A stretch of DNA of 64,000 nt, from NCBI GenBank assembly GCA_013298525.1, contig JAAFHW010000001.1, positions 54,875-118,874 of the forward strand, given 5' to 3'. Positions 38,172 through 46,327 of the stretch are shown piece by piece. How positions within the stretch are numbered: the stretch's first letter is position 1; each line of letters opens with the position of its first letter. The notes beneath the pieces were generated by a model, which saw only the letters and a program-made list of their open reading frames with translations, was not told the origin of the DNA and did not search any database. The translations under genes and the position numbers were made by a program. The stretch is from Flavobacteriia bacterium. GTDB lineage: Bacteria > Bacteroidota > Bacteroidia > Flavobacteriales > Flavobacteriaceae.

Positions 38172-38385
38172 TTTGGTATTAATTATCTATTAATTCAATA
38201 CAAAGCTTGGTTTTGTTTATTTTTAGCTGCGATTATTAATAATAGTTAATCCAAGATGTTTTTCAGAAAATATGCCTTTCAAGACCTTAAAAACGTTTTT
38301 ATTGTCAATTTTTTAATTCAGTTTTCATACTAATTAGTTATTATATAAATTAGCCATTAAATAATATTCACTATCATCTTTAACA

Positions 38386-38970
38386 ATGAAAAAAATAAAA
38401 TTATATATCCTTTTATTACTTTGCAGTTTATCAATAAAAGCTCAAGATATCAAAATAGATTCAACTAATTATTGTGATTTTTACGATTATACAGCACATT
38501 ATAAAAATTCGGATGTTAAATCTTTTGGATTAACAAGAACAATGATAATTGATATTGTTAGTGATGAAATGCAAAAATTAGGGTTTAAAGGGATTAGTAC
38601 CTTCAGAATTATAAAAATCGAAGAAGGTAAATACATTACTTCTATATGTTATTCTGATAAATCAAATTGTGGTTTTTTATTTGATGAAATCTATGAAACA
38701 GAACAAAATCAAGAAGACAGGAAATGGAAAAGCTTAAGTAAAAAATATTCTGGTAATGATTACGTTGAGAAGATTGTTTCTTTAGATGGTAGTTATAAAT
38801 TTGTAAATATTAAAGAGGTTCCAAATAACTTGTATATTCTTAAGATGAACGATTATTGGTATCAACAAAGCACCAATCCGGAGAAGAATAAGAAATTAGT
38901 GTCCAAAGAGTTTATAGAAAGCTTATTAAGGGAAGATGTCCGTTCTTTCTTGAAGAATAAAAAACCATAA
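38386..38970 (+). CDS. Secreted protein of unknown function
   Basis: 194 residues with signal peptide MKKIKLYILLLLCSLSIKAQ. The mature part has paired cysteines at each end of a central region (YCDFYDYT near 27 and SICYSDKSNCGFLFDE near 85) and a lysine-rich C-terminus (REDVRSFLKNKKP). I recognise no domain. It stands alone between the adhesin operon and the convergent TonB gene cluster, with no clear promoter box upstream. Real gene on the basis of its signal peptide and codon pattern. Confidence 0.65.
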   Translation: MKKIKLYILLLLCSLSIKAQDIKIDSTNYCDFYDYTAHYKNSDVKSFGLTRTMIIDIVSDEMQKLGFKGISTFRIIKIEEGKYITSICYSDKSNCGFLFDEIYETEQNQEDRKWKSLSKKYSGNDYVEKIVSLDGSYKFVNIKEVPNNLYILKMNDYWYQQSTNPEKNKKLVSKEFIESLLREDVRSFLKNKKP

Positions 38971-39109
38971 TTAATGCAAAAAAATAGTAATAAACGGATT
39001 ATGTTTTTAGAAAATTTAATATATACAAAAGAACAATACGTTTTTTTATTAGCATAATTTCAAAACATCTAAATTCCATGTTTTTAATTAAGTAACTTAT
39101 GTTTTAATA

Positions 39110-39143
39110 AAAAAAAAGAGCTTCCAATTCTGGAAGCTCTTTT
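39110..39143 (-). terminator. Intrinsic terminator of the TonB/DUF5689 operon
   Basis: AAAAGAGCTTCC (39114-39125) pairs with GGAAGCTCTTTT (39132-39143) around a 6-base loop. The long A-run on the plus strand is the T-run of the minus-strand transcript. It lies 24 bases past the DUF5689 stop. Confidence 0.9.
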
Positions 39144-39167
39144 ACTATATATAAAGTCTATTGTAAT

Positions 39168-40505
39168 TTAGTTAATCACAATATTGTCAATATTACAATT
39201 TGTAGTATTTAAACTTGTACCAGAAATATTACTACCTGTATATTCAAAAATGATATAACCGTTTCCTTGCACTGATGTTGGAATAGTATAAGTTCCAGCA
39301 GAAACAAAAGAAGTTGTATTAGCACCTGGGAATGTAAAGCTAGATGAAATATCAAACAAAGTAGCTTTAGAAAGTTTTTGACCTGGTACATAGTCAGTAG
39401 ATCTATATACTTTCAAACCAAATGCAGTACTATAGAAGTCAGCATCAACTTGAAAAGTTAAAGAATTAGCAGCTGTAAAATCTACAGGAACAACAAAATA
39501 AGATTTGTTGCTCTCTAAAGAACCTCCAAAAGCAGACATTTGAATACATTTAGATCCATTTACAGTTTTAATAATCCAATCTTTCGTTCCAGATGTAGCA
39601 AAGTTTAAATATTTTGTAAAACCTTTTTGGTTCACAGCAAAACTTTCAAAGTTTTCAGTTAAACTAGGATTAAAAGTATAAGTTCTAGGATTAGTTAATT
39701 TAACATCATTTTGATGTCTAACAATAAACTGATAATCTGAACCATATTTAGTCATTACACCTCTAATAATCCCTCTTCCTGAAGGAACATTTTGATAAGC
39801 AAAAAGAGCGAATTGACTAACTCTAAAGTATCTAGTAGTACCACCAGCAATATCAACGATATTGTGATTAGTTGCACTACCTCCAGAATCAACATCAAAA
39901 TAAGTTCTTGCTAATGAACCATCAGCAAATTGAACATTAGTTATTTCAATTAGTGTATTCAAGTTTGCATTGGATGCAGCGGTTGATAATGATACTTGTC
40001 TTACCATATCATCTTCAGAAACTTTAGTTGCCGATACGAAAAGGTATTTTTGCCATTCATTTTCAGAAATTCTTCCAATTTCTCCATTGTATAGAGATCC
40101 AATTTTTAATGATCCGTCAACAACAGCAGTATATAAACCTTTCAATTTAATATAGGCCTTTCTACCAGGTGTAAATCCTTTTCCATATGATGAAAAATTT
40201 GCAGTTACACTAAAACCTACTGGTTGCGATGTGTTTGTTGCAATATTTTGAAAACTGATAGAGTTATAAAAAGTACCAGTTTCATCAGTAGAGGTAACAT
40301 ATCCTTCAATGATGTCATCTGCCGTATATTGTACAGGAATTGCAGAATTGTTAAATGTAACAATATCTTGTACAGTTTTTGTAGCAGTAAGGTCGTAAGT
40401 AACAATGCCAGTATCTGGATTGTCCATGTTGGTGTCATCGTCAACGCAGCTAGTAAAACTAACTACAAGAGCGAAAATGGATAAAGATGTGATAAATTTT
40501 TTCAT
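39168..40505 (-). CDS. DUF5689 surface lipoprotein
   Basis: 445 residues. MKKFITSLSIFALVVSFTSC is a lipoprotein signal with C20, and the acidic run right after it (VDDD) resembles the surface-export signal of Bacteroidetes lipoproteins. The region about 40-270 fits DUF5689 (ADDIIEGYVTSTDETGTFYNSISFQ, KAYIKLKGLY), probably an OB-like beta fold. Residues about 280-445 form a jelly-roll-like 'choice-of-anchor' domain (ENFESFAVNQKG, CNIDNIVI at the end). Third and last gene after the TonB receptor, 6 bases from its neighbour. A ligand-capturing surface partner of the receptor is the inference. Confidence 0.82.
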   Translation of the reverse strand: MKKFITSLSIFALVVSFTSCVDDDTNMDNPDTGIVTYDLTATKTVQDIVTFNNSAIPVQYTADDIIEGYVTSTDETGTFYNSISFQNIATNTSQPVGFSVTANFSSYGKGFTPGRKAYIKLKGLYTAVVDGSLKIGSLYNGEIGRISENEWQKYLFVSATKVSEDDMVRQVSLSTAASNANLNTLIEITNVQFADGSLARTYFDVDSGGSATNHNIVDIAGGTTRYFRVSQFALFAYQNVPSGRGIIRGVMTKYGSDYQFIVRHQNDVKLTNPRTYTFNPSLTENFESFAVNQKGFTKYLNFATSGTKDWIIKTVNGSKCIQMSAFGGSLESNKSYFVVPVDFTAANSLTFQVDADFYSTAFGLKVYRSTDYVPGQKLSKATLFDISSSFTFPGANTTSFVSAGTYTIPTSVQGNGYIIFEYTGSNISGTSLNTTNCNIDNIVIN

Positions 40506-40511
40506 AGTTTT

Positions 40512-41126
40512 TTAGTAATAAAGTCTTATGTTATCAATTTGATAAGTAGCATCTAAACTAGTATTGGTTCCAGAACCTTTAACTTTAAATGCAAAATATA
40601 ATGTACCATTAAATTTTGATAAGTCTACTTCGCCAGAATTTACCCATTCGTAAAAGTCATTACTAGGTTTAGGCGTAGTTACAGGCAAACTTAACCAACT
40701 AGATTGATTAAAATTAGCGATGTTTCCATCATAATCAGTTGAAACCATCAATTCTAAAGTGTTATCAGCAGAGGTTAAAAATGCATGGGCAGCTTGGAAA
40801 ACCAATTTTTCACCATCTTGTTTACTCATATCAAATGCTGGAGAAATAAGCCAAGCGATATTTGAAGCTTGACTAGAACCAAATGATGTAAATTCAGCAT
40901 ATCCATTACCAGAGTATACCTCTTCCGTAAATTTCTTAGTTCCTGCTTGAGCATAATTTGCCCAACCAGTAGAATTTAGAACTTGACCATCAGTATTGTC
41001 TGTGAAATTTTCAACAAACAATGTTGTTTTAGCTTTAGGATATTCTACGTCACTTTCACTTGTACAACTTGTAAAAGACGTAAAACCTGCAATAACTAAA
41101 AGCGAATAAATAAATGTCTTTTTCAT
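40512..41126 (-). CDS. Lipoprotein with choice-of-anchor-type jelly-roll domain
   Basis: 204 residues. The signal MKKTFIYSLLVIAGFTSFTSC puts the lipid-modified cysteine at C21. The mature part is one domain: FVENFTDNTDGQVLNSTGWANYA, a central WLISPAFDMSKQDGEKLVFQAAHAF, and YQIDNIRLYY at the end. This is the usual pattern of the choice-of-anchor J / DUF5017 group, like the C-terminal half of the DUF5689 protein next door. It lies 9 bases after the TonB receptor. Probably a surface subunit of the same uptake complex; ligand unknown. Confidence 0.78.
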   Translation of the reverse strand: MKKTFIYSLLVIAGFTSFTSCTSESDVEYPKAKTTLFVENFTDNTDGQVLNSTGWANYAQAGTKKFTEEVYSGNGYAEFTSFGSSQASNIAWLISPAFDMSKQDGEKLVFQAAHAFLTSADNTLELMVSTDYDGNIANFNQSSWLSLPVTTPKPSNDFYEWVNSGEVDLSKFNGTLYFAFKVKGSGTNTSLDATYQIDNIRLYY

Positions 41127-41135
41127 GCTTTTTAA

Positions 41136-43970
41136 TTAAAAGTTAATGTATAAGTTAACAAAATAAGTTCTTCCAAATCCATAAAAATATTTAGGTCCAA
41201 AAGAAGGAGTATGAGAAACATATTGATTTGTTGATGCATCAATGTGTCCAGAATCCTGATTTAATTGTCTAAAGCTTGAATTTCTTGCTTGTTCAAAACC
41301 ACCAGTTTTGTAGGTAACGTCAAAAACATTATTGATACTTGCAAAGAAACCAAAAGTTTGATTACCTACTTTCCAAGATTTTCCACCAGTTAAATTAATT
41401 AATGTAAATGGATCGAATTTTTCTTGTTTTAATAATTGATCAACTCTCTCTTGAGTTGCTTCAAAGAAAGGAGTAGATCCGTTTCCAAAAGTTTGATCAA
41501 CTAAAAAAGCATCAGTTCTTAAAATTGGAGCTACATCAATATAACTACTTCCTAAGTAATTTGCATTAGCACCAATCCACCAAAACTTAGGATCTCTATA
41601 TTCTAAACCAAATGAAGCTGCAGTTTGCGGCATACCTGGTTGTCTGTAATTTTTCAATTTAGCTACACCATAATCTTTTATAGGAAAAGTATTAGTTTCA
41701 CTAGCTTGACTATCAATATTTAACTGAACAGTTGGGTTACTATCATAAGTATATTCCCCATAAGAACCAGCTAAAGTAGCTTTAAGAGTTTTTGTAATTT
41801 GATATTCTAAACCAAATTCAGCACCAATATTTTTTTTGTTTAAACCATTAATTGTTTCAGCAACAAATGAGCTTTCACCATTACCAGTATCACCATCGTC
41901 AATTGCATCTGCAAAGAAGAATGATGTTTCAGTTGCTCCAGTTATATAAGAGTAAAACCCTGTAATTCTAGCTTTTAAGTTTGGAGTTCTTATGATGTAA
42001 CTTGCATCAGCACTTGCAATAGTTTCACTTTTTAATTCTGGAAACACATTGTTGTTGATTCTAGCATTTGGGAAAGTATTCCTCATGTTAGGCGCTTTAG
42101 TTGCGTAATAACCATTAAAATCAAGGAATTGTCTTCCAGTAATTTTATATGTTAAACCACCTTTGAAACCAAAGTTGTCAAATTCAACTTTTTTACTTTT
42201 CCCATAAGAATTAGTTGGATAATATCCATTTTTGTATAAACCATCTCTTTGGTATTCTGAACGAGAATAGTTTTGAGCTACATAAAAATCAACTTTTTTG
42301 TAAGTAAATTTAAATTGAGTAAAAGCATCTAAAGTAGTTGCTAATAATTTATAGTTATATCCAAATTTATCTCCTACTACAACGGTTCTGTTTGGATTGT
42401 TTAAATCTGTTTGTTGTTGAGAAGGATTTGATCCAAAAGTATCAAAATCATTGAAGTAATTACCACCTAACAAGTCTACTAAATATTGGAAATTGTTAGA
42501 AGTTAATTTTTTGAAATTAACACTAGCGTTTACTAGAATATTATCAGCTAATTGAGATGATAATACTGAATTTGCAGTAAATTGTTTGTCGTCAGTTCTA
42601 TCTTCATAAAGAATGTAGTAACTATTTCCAGAAATACTATTTCTGTTGATGTCATAAAGCTCATTCCAATTAAGTTGTCTGTTAGTAAGGAATTTAGCTT
42701 GTGATGCTTCTAATTGATTTAAAGCACTGTTTCCAATATAAGCTCCATTATCATCAAACTGACTTGTATAATAACTCGGCATACTTCTGTAGTAAGTAGG
42801 ATCTGGATTATCTTGACCTTGATAGTCTAAACGACTGTTTCCAATTGAACCTGTTTGATAAGCAATATTTGTGTTCAAATTAGTTTTTGAACTCACTTTC
42901 CAATAATGACTTAACATGTTAATTGGTTCTTCAAGTCTTCTAATTCTTGAATTTCTTTGTTCTCCATCTTGGTAACCCCAATAAGAGTTGTATTTAATTC
43001 CAGCAATATCAGTAACTTCTTGAGTATTTGGCGAATTTTTACCTCTATAGTTTTGAGCATATATAGAAGTAAAATTCAACGAATGCTTGTCGTTTATTTT
43101 TTTCTCAACACTTGCAAATAGTGAATTTGCACCATAATCTGTTCCTTCAAAATAGGCTTCTTGAGCCCATCTTCTAGATGCAGAAACCACGAATGCCCAA
43201 CCTTTAGAATTCATTCCAGAAACATGAGTTCCCATAGTTCTCCAATTGTAGTTGGTATTAGTTCCAGAAAAAGAAATTCTAGAACCTTTTCTGTATATAG
43301 ACGCTCTTGTATTGATTTCTTGAGTTCCTAAAATTCCACCAAATGTATAGTCTGAAGGTGCAGAACCCATTGTGAATTCCTGATTACGTGTAGCATCATT
43401 TAATCCACCCCAGTTACCCCATTGTGGTCTACCATCATAAATTTTATTCATTGAAATACCATTTATCATCGTAGTACCATATTCATTATCTAAACCACGA
43501 ATTCTAAATCTTGCTTGACCCCAATTAAAGGCTGCAGCTTGTTGAAAAACATCTCTCGATGCTTGTAAAAGTCCAGAAGTACTCTCTGAACCACTGTTAT
43601 CATCACCCAAATCGTTATCTGTGATGGTAACTAAACTTAATTGTTGTTCTTCGGTAACATCTTCTTCCAAAACAACAACACCTAAATCTAAAATTTTTCC
43701 TTGTTCTACATCGATAGATAATAGTTGGTCTTTATAACCATCACTTTTAACTACCAATAATTGTGAACCAGCTGGTACTGATTTAAAAACAAATTTTCCT
43801 TCAGCATCTGTAATTTCAGTTAAATTACTGTTCTGAATAGAGGCAACAACATTTTGTAATGGTTTTTGTGTTTTTGAGTCAACAACTTTTCCGGAAAATC
43901 CAGTACCTGTTTGTGCAAAAGCAAAACACACTTGCATCACAAACAAAATACTAATGACAAGTTTTTTCAT
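41136..43970 (-). CDS. TonB-dependent receptor with N-terminal carboxypeptidase-like domain
   Basis: 944 residues with signal peptide MKKLVISILFVMQVCFAFAQ. Residues about 24-105 form a carboxypeptidase-regulatory-like domain (GFSGKVVDSKTQKPLQNV), a plug domain follows (about 115-240; RFRIRGLDNEYGTTMING), and then a 22-strand-type outer-membrane barrel ending in GRTYFVNLYINF. There is no SusD neighbour, so this is not a typical polysaccharide locus. It leads an operon with two surface-type lipoproteins and is divergent from a secreted nuclease-fold protein, which hints at nucleic acid, nucleotide or phosphate uptake. That substrate is inference only. Confidence 0.93.
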   Translation of the reverse strand: MKKLVISILFVMQVCFAFAQTGTGFSGKVVDSKTQKPLQNVVASIQNSNLTEITDAEGKFVFKSVPAGSQLLVVKSDGYKDQLLSIDVEQGKILDLGVVVLEEDVTEEQQLSLVTITDNDLGDDNSGSESTSGLLQASRDVFQQAAAFNWGQARFRIRGLDNEYGTTMINGISMNKIYDGRPQWGNWGGLNDATRNQEFTMGSAPSDYTFGGILGTQEINTRASIYRKGSRISFSGTNTNYNWRTMGTHVSGMNSKGWAFVVSASRRWAQEAYFEGTDYGANSLFASVEKKINDKHSLNFTSIYAQNYRGKNSPNTQEVTDIAGIKYNSYWGYQDGEQRNSRIRRLEEPINMLSHYWKVSSKTNLNTNIAYQTGSIGNSRLDYQGQDNPDPTYYRSMPSYYTSQFDDNGAYIGNSALNQLEASQAKFLTNRQLNWNELYDINRNSISGNSYYILYEDRTDDKQFTANSVLSSQLADNILVNASVNFKKLTSNNFQYLVDLLGGNYFNDFDTFGSNPSQQQTDLNNPNRTVVVGDKFGYNYKLLATTLDAFTQFKFTYKKVDFYVAQNYSRSEYQRDGLYKNGYYPTNSYGKSKKVEFDNFGFKGGLTYKITGRQFLDFNGYYATKAPNMRNTFPNARINNNVFPELKSETIASADASYIIRTPNLKARITGFYSYITGATETSFFFADAIDDGDTGNGESSFVAETINGLNKKNIGAEFGLEYQITKTLKATLAGSYGEYTYDSNPTVQLNIDSQASETNTFPIKDYGVAKLKNYRQPGMPQTAASFGLEYRDPKFWWIGANANYLGSSYIDVAPILRTDAFLVDQTFGNGSTPFFEATQERVDQLLKQEKFDPFTLINLTGGKSWKVGNQTFGFFASINNVFDVTYKTGGFEQARNSSFRQLNQDSGHIDASTNQYVSHTPSFGPKYFYGFGRTYFVNLYINF

Positions 43971-44027
43971 AAATTGAATTAAATTAATTTTCTTTTCGTT
44001 AAGTCTTAATACAAACTTAACAGCCTA

Positions 44028-44035
44028 CAAATGTA
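44028..44035 (-). promoter_or_regulatory. Candidate -7 promoter box of the TonB operon
   Basis: The plus strand CAAATGTA reads TACATTTG on the minus strand, 58 bases before the TonB start. No -33 TTG is seen. Confidence 0.45.
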
Positions 44036-44055
44036 CATCTTTTAATAATATTATT

Positions 44056-44063
44056 TACTTTTG
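44056..44063 (+). promoter_or_regulatory. Candidate -7 promoter box of the nuclease-fold gene (TACTTTTG)
   Basis: Exact TAnnTTTG match, 46 bases before the ATG at 44109. The two divergent boxes (44028-44035 and 44056-44063) are only 20 bases apart, so the genes could share control. Confidence 0.45.
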
Positions 44064-44108
44064 GCGTGAAGTTTGTGTTAAACTTCATAATTAATTAATA
44101 TAGTTAAA

Positions 44109-45215
44109 ATGAAAATTAAAAACTTAATTGCCGTTTTCTTTGTTTTATTCGCAACAATAGCGGTAAATGCCCAGTCAAAAAAGTATATTATTCATACCGT
44201 TGCGTTTTACAATTTTGAAAACTTGTTTGATACAATTAATGGTTCTAATAATGATGAAGAGTGGTTGCCAGATGGAGCAATGAATTGGACAGGAAGAAAA
44301 TACAAAAAGAAATTAGACAATCTTGCTAGAGTACTTTCTGAAATAGGTACCGGTGAAAACCCAACAAATTCTCCAACATTTATTGGTGGTTGTGAAATTG
44401 AAAATAGAAGGGTTTTGGAAGACTTAGTGAAACAACCAAAATTAATTAACAGAGATTATGGAATTGTTCACTTTGATTCTCCTGACAAAAGAGGAATTGA
44501 TGTGGCTTTGCTATATCAAAAAAAACATTTTAAGCCAACAAGCTATGTTAACATTCCATTATTGATTTATAAAAATCAACAAGGTAAAGAAGACAAGAAA
44601 GACAAAGGAGAAGCAACAGATGATAATGTAGAGGTTGATAATACTTCTGAAAGAGTTTACACTCGTGATCAACTTTTGGTTACTGGCTTTTTAGATGGTG
44701 AAGAAGTAAATATTATTGTTAATCACTGGCCTTCTCGTTCTGGAGGTGAGAAAAAAAGTTCACCATTTCGTGAGGCAGCCGGAGCACTTAATAGAAAAAT
44801 AATTGATTCGTTAATTAAGATTAATCCAGATGCTAAAATTATTACTATGGGTGATTTAAATGATGGCTCTTATAACAAAAGTGTTAAAGTTGGTATTGGA
44901 GCTAAACTTAAAAAATCTGAATTAAAAACATCAGGAGATATTTACAATCCATTTGAACAAATGGCAAAAGATGGTAATGCAACATTATTTTACAGAGATT
45001 CTGGTGATATTTTCGATCAAATTATGATTTCAGAACCATTAACTAGAAATGATTATACATCATTTAGATATTGGAAGGCAGGAATTTATAACAAGCCATT
45101 TCTAATTCAGACCACTGGACAATATAAAGGATATCCACTTAGAAATTCTCAAAGTGAACCCGGATTTAGCGATCACTTTCCAGTTTACATCTATTTGATT
45201 AAACAATTGAATTAA
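44109..45215 (+). CDS. Secreted endonuclease/exonuclease/phosphatase-fold protein
   Basis: 368 residues with signal peptide MKIKNLIAVFFVLFATIAVNAQ. The catalytic motifs of the EEP fold are in order: YNFENLFD (N35-N38), E96 in GGCEIENR, RGIDVALLY, NHWPSRSGG, ITMGDLND and the terminal SDHFPV histidine. Such exported enzymes degrade nucleic acids or remove phosphate from phosphoesters; the exact substrate cannot be read. No OB or lamin-tail domain is fused, but a separate secreted OB-fold-like protein follows. It is divergent from the TonB operon. Confidence 0.9.
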   Translation: MKIKNLIAVFFVLFATIAVNAQSKKYIIHTVAFYNFENLFDTINGSNNDEEWLPDGAMNWTGRKYKKKLDNLARVLSEIGTGENPTNSPTFIGGCEIENRRVLEDLVKQPKLINRDYGIVHFDSPDKRGIDVALLYQKKHFKPTSYVNIPLLIYKNQQGKEDKKDKGEATDDNVEVDNTSERVYTRDQLLVTGFLDGEEVNIIVNHWPSRSGGEKKSSPFREAAGALNRKIIDSLIKINPDAKIITMGDLNDGSYNKSVKVGIGAKLKKSELKTSGDIYNPFEQMAKDGNATLFYRDSGDIFDQIMISEPLTRNDYTSFRYWKAGIYNKPFLIQTTGQYKGYPLRNSQSEPGFSDHFPVYIYLIKQLN

Positions 45216-45223
45216 AAAAATCT

Positions 45224-45248
45224 AAGGTTAGTTTATGCTAACCTTTTT
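45224..45248 (+). terminator. Intrinsic terminator after the nuclease-fold gene
   Basis: AAGGTTAG (45224-45231) pairs with CTAACCTT (45238-45245), loop TTTATG, then T. It has the same stem as the terminator at 45629-45656. Confidence 0.8.
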
Positions 45249-45259
45249 AAATTAGTATT

Positions 45260-45619
45260 ATGAAAAAGTTATTTGTTATCACATTTTTAATTCTTGTTAC
45301 AACATCATTTGCTCAAGAAACTATAACAACATCTCAAGCAAAAGAATATATTGGGAAAGAAGTTATTTTGAAAGGTAAAGTTGCTTCTTTCAAGTTGGCA
45401 TCTGAAGGAAAATCAACTAATTATATAAATATTGATAAACCTTATCCAGACAATGTATTTACAGTTGTTATCTCTAACAAATACCTTGAAGAACATCAAT
45501 TAGATCTTTCTCAATCTGTTGGAAAAGAAATTACAGTTAAAGGGACTATCTCAGTTTATGAAAAAGATCCCAAAAAAATCCCTCAGATATTTAATCCGTT
45601 AGAAATTGAAATAAAATAA
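45260..45619 (+). CDS. Small secreted OB-fold-like protein
   Basis: 119 residues with signal peptide MKKLFVITFLILVTTSFAQ. The mature ~100 residues look like one OB fold: AKEYIGKEVILKGKVASFKL, a YINIDKPYPDNVFTVVIS strand pair, and VGKEITVKGTISVYEKDPKKIPQI. OB folds of this pattern often bind nucleic acids, and in some secreted nucleases they are fused to the catalytic domain. Here it is a free gene directly after the nuclease-fold gene. Near-identical terminators on both sides indicate it can be transcribed alone; no clear promoter box is seen in the 44-base gap. Confidence 0.75.
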   Translation: MKKLFVITFLILVTTSFAQETITTSQAKEYIGKEVILKGKVASFKLASEGKSTNYINIDKPYPDNVFTVVISNKYLEEHQLDLSQSVGKEITVKGTISVYEKDPKKIPQIFNPLEIEIK

Positions 45620-45628
45620 AGATATTAG

Positions 45629-45656
45629 AAGGTTAGTTTAATGCTAACCTTTTTTA
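45629..45656 (+). terminator. Intrinsic terminator after the OB-fold gene
   Basis: AAGGTTAG (45629-45636) pairs with CTAACCTT (45644-45651), loop TTTAATG, then T-run. Confidence 0.85.
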
Positions 45657-45689
45657 TTTTTTGTAATTTCGTAAAAACATTATAGTATT

Positions 45690-46229
45690 ATGTCAATTCA
45701 AAAACCTTTCAATCTCAATAAATGGATTGAAGAAAACAGACACCTTCTAAAACCACCAGTTGGAAATAAAAATCTGTATATAGATTCTGGTGATTATATT
45801 GTAATGATAGTTGGTGGCCCAAATGCGCGCAAAGATTTTCATTATAATGAAACCGAAGAATTATTTTATCAGTTAGAAGGAGAAATAACGGTTTATGTTC
45901 AAGATAATGGCAAAAAGAAAGCCATGAAACTTGCAGCTGGTGATATGTTTCTGCTTCCAGCTAAAGTACCTCATTCTCCATCAAGAACAGAAGGTTCAAT
46001 AGGTTTAGTTGTTGAACGAAAAAGAGAAGGTAAAGATATTCCAGATGGTTTGCTTTGGTTTTGCGAAAATTGCAATCATAAATTATATGAAGTCTATTTT
46101 GAACTTCATAACATAGAAACTGATTTTTTATCTCATTTTAAACATTTTTACAATTCAGAACACCTTCGAACTTGTGAAAAGTGTGGGACAACTATGGAAT
46201 CCGACGAAAGATTTGTAGATAAAAAATAA
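45690..46229 (+). CDS. 3-hydroxyanthranilate 3,4-dioxygenase
   Basis: 179 residues, a cupin enzyme that opens the ring of 3-hydroxyanthranilate, leading to quinolinate and NAD or to catabolism. The iron ligands H51, E57 and H95 (FHYNETEE and VPHSPSR) and R47 are in place. The C-terminus keeps the bacterial rubredoxin-like metal site, C125-x2-C128 and C162-x2-C165. These positions agree with the known bacterial enzymes. Cytoplasmic. Other kynurenine-pathway genes are not in the window. haaO or nbaC are possible names. Confidence 0.95.
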   Translation: MSIQKPFNLNKWIEENRHLLKPPVGNKNLYIDSGDYIVMIVGGPNARKDFHYNETEELFYQLEGEITVYVQDNGKKKAMKLAAGDMFLLPAKVPHSPSRTEGSIGLVVERKREGKDIPDGLLWFCENCNHKLYEVYFELHNIETDFLSHFKHFYNSEHLRTCEKCGTTMESDERFVDKK

Positions 46230-46284
46230 GGTTTTAGTGTTTTTGCCAAAAGATATAAACTGCCTAATATTCAAAAAAAACCAC

Positions 46285-46292
46285 TATTTTTG
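46285..46292 (+). promoter_or_regulatory. Candidate -7 promoter box of the aldehyde dehydrogenase gene (TATTTTTG)
   Basis: Matches TAnnTTTG, 35 bases before the ATG at 46328. No -33 element at the normal distance. It suggests the dehydrogenase can be expressed apart from the dioxygenase. Confidence 0.4.
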
Positions 46293-46327
46293 TATAAAAT
46301 TTAAAAAACATTCAAAAAAAACACATA

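Noticed and set aside
38256..38333. 25-codon ORF in the gap after the adhesin operon
   Set aside because: No promoter, no coding signal and typical of chance ORFs in AT-rich DNA.
38974..39057. 27-codon ORF (MQKNSNKRIMFLENLIY...) three bases after the 38386 gene
   Set aside because: Position is suggestive, but there is no pairing, no motif and low-complexity AT-rich codons; not enough to call.
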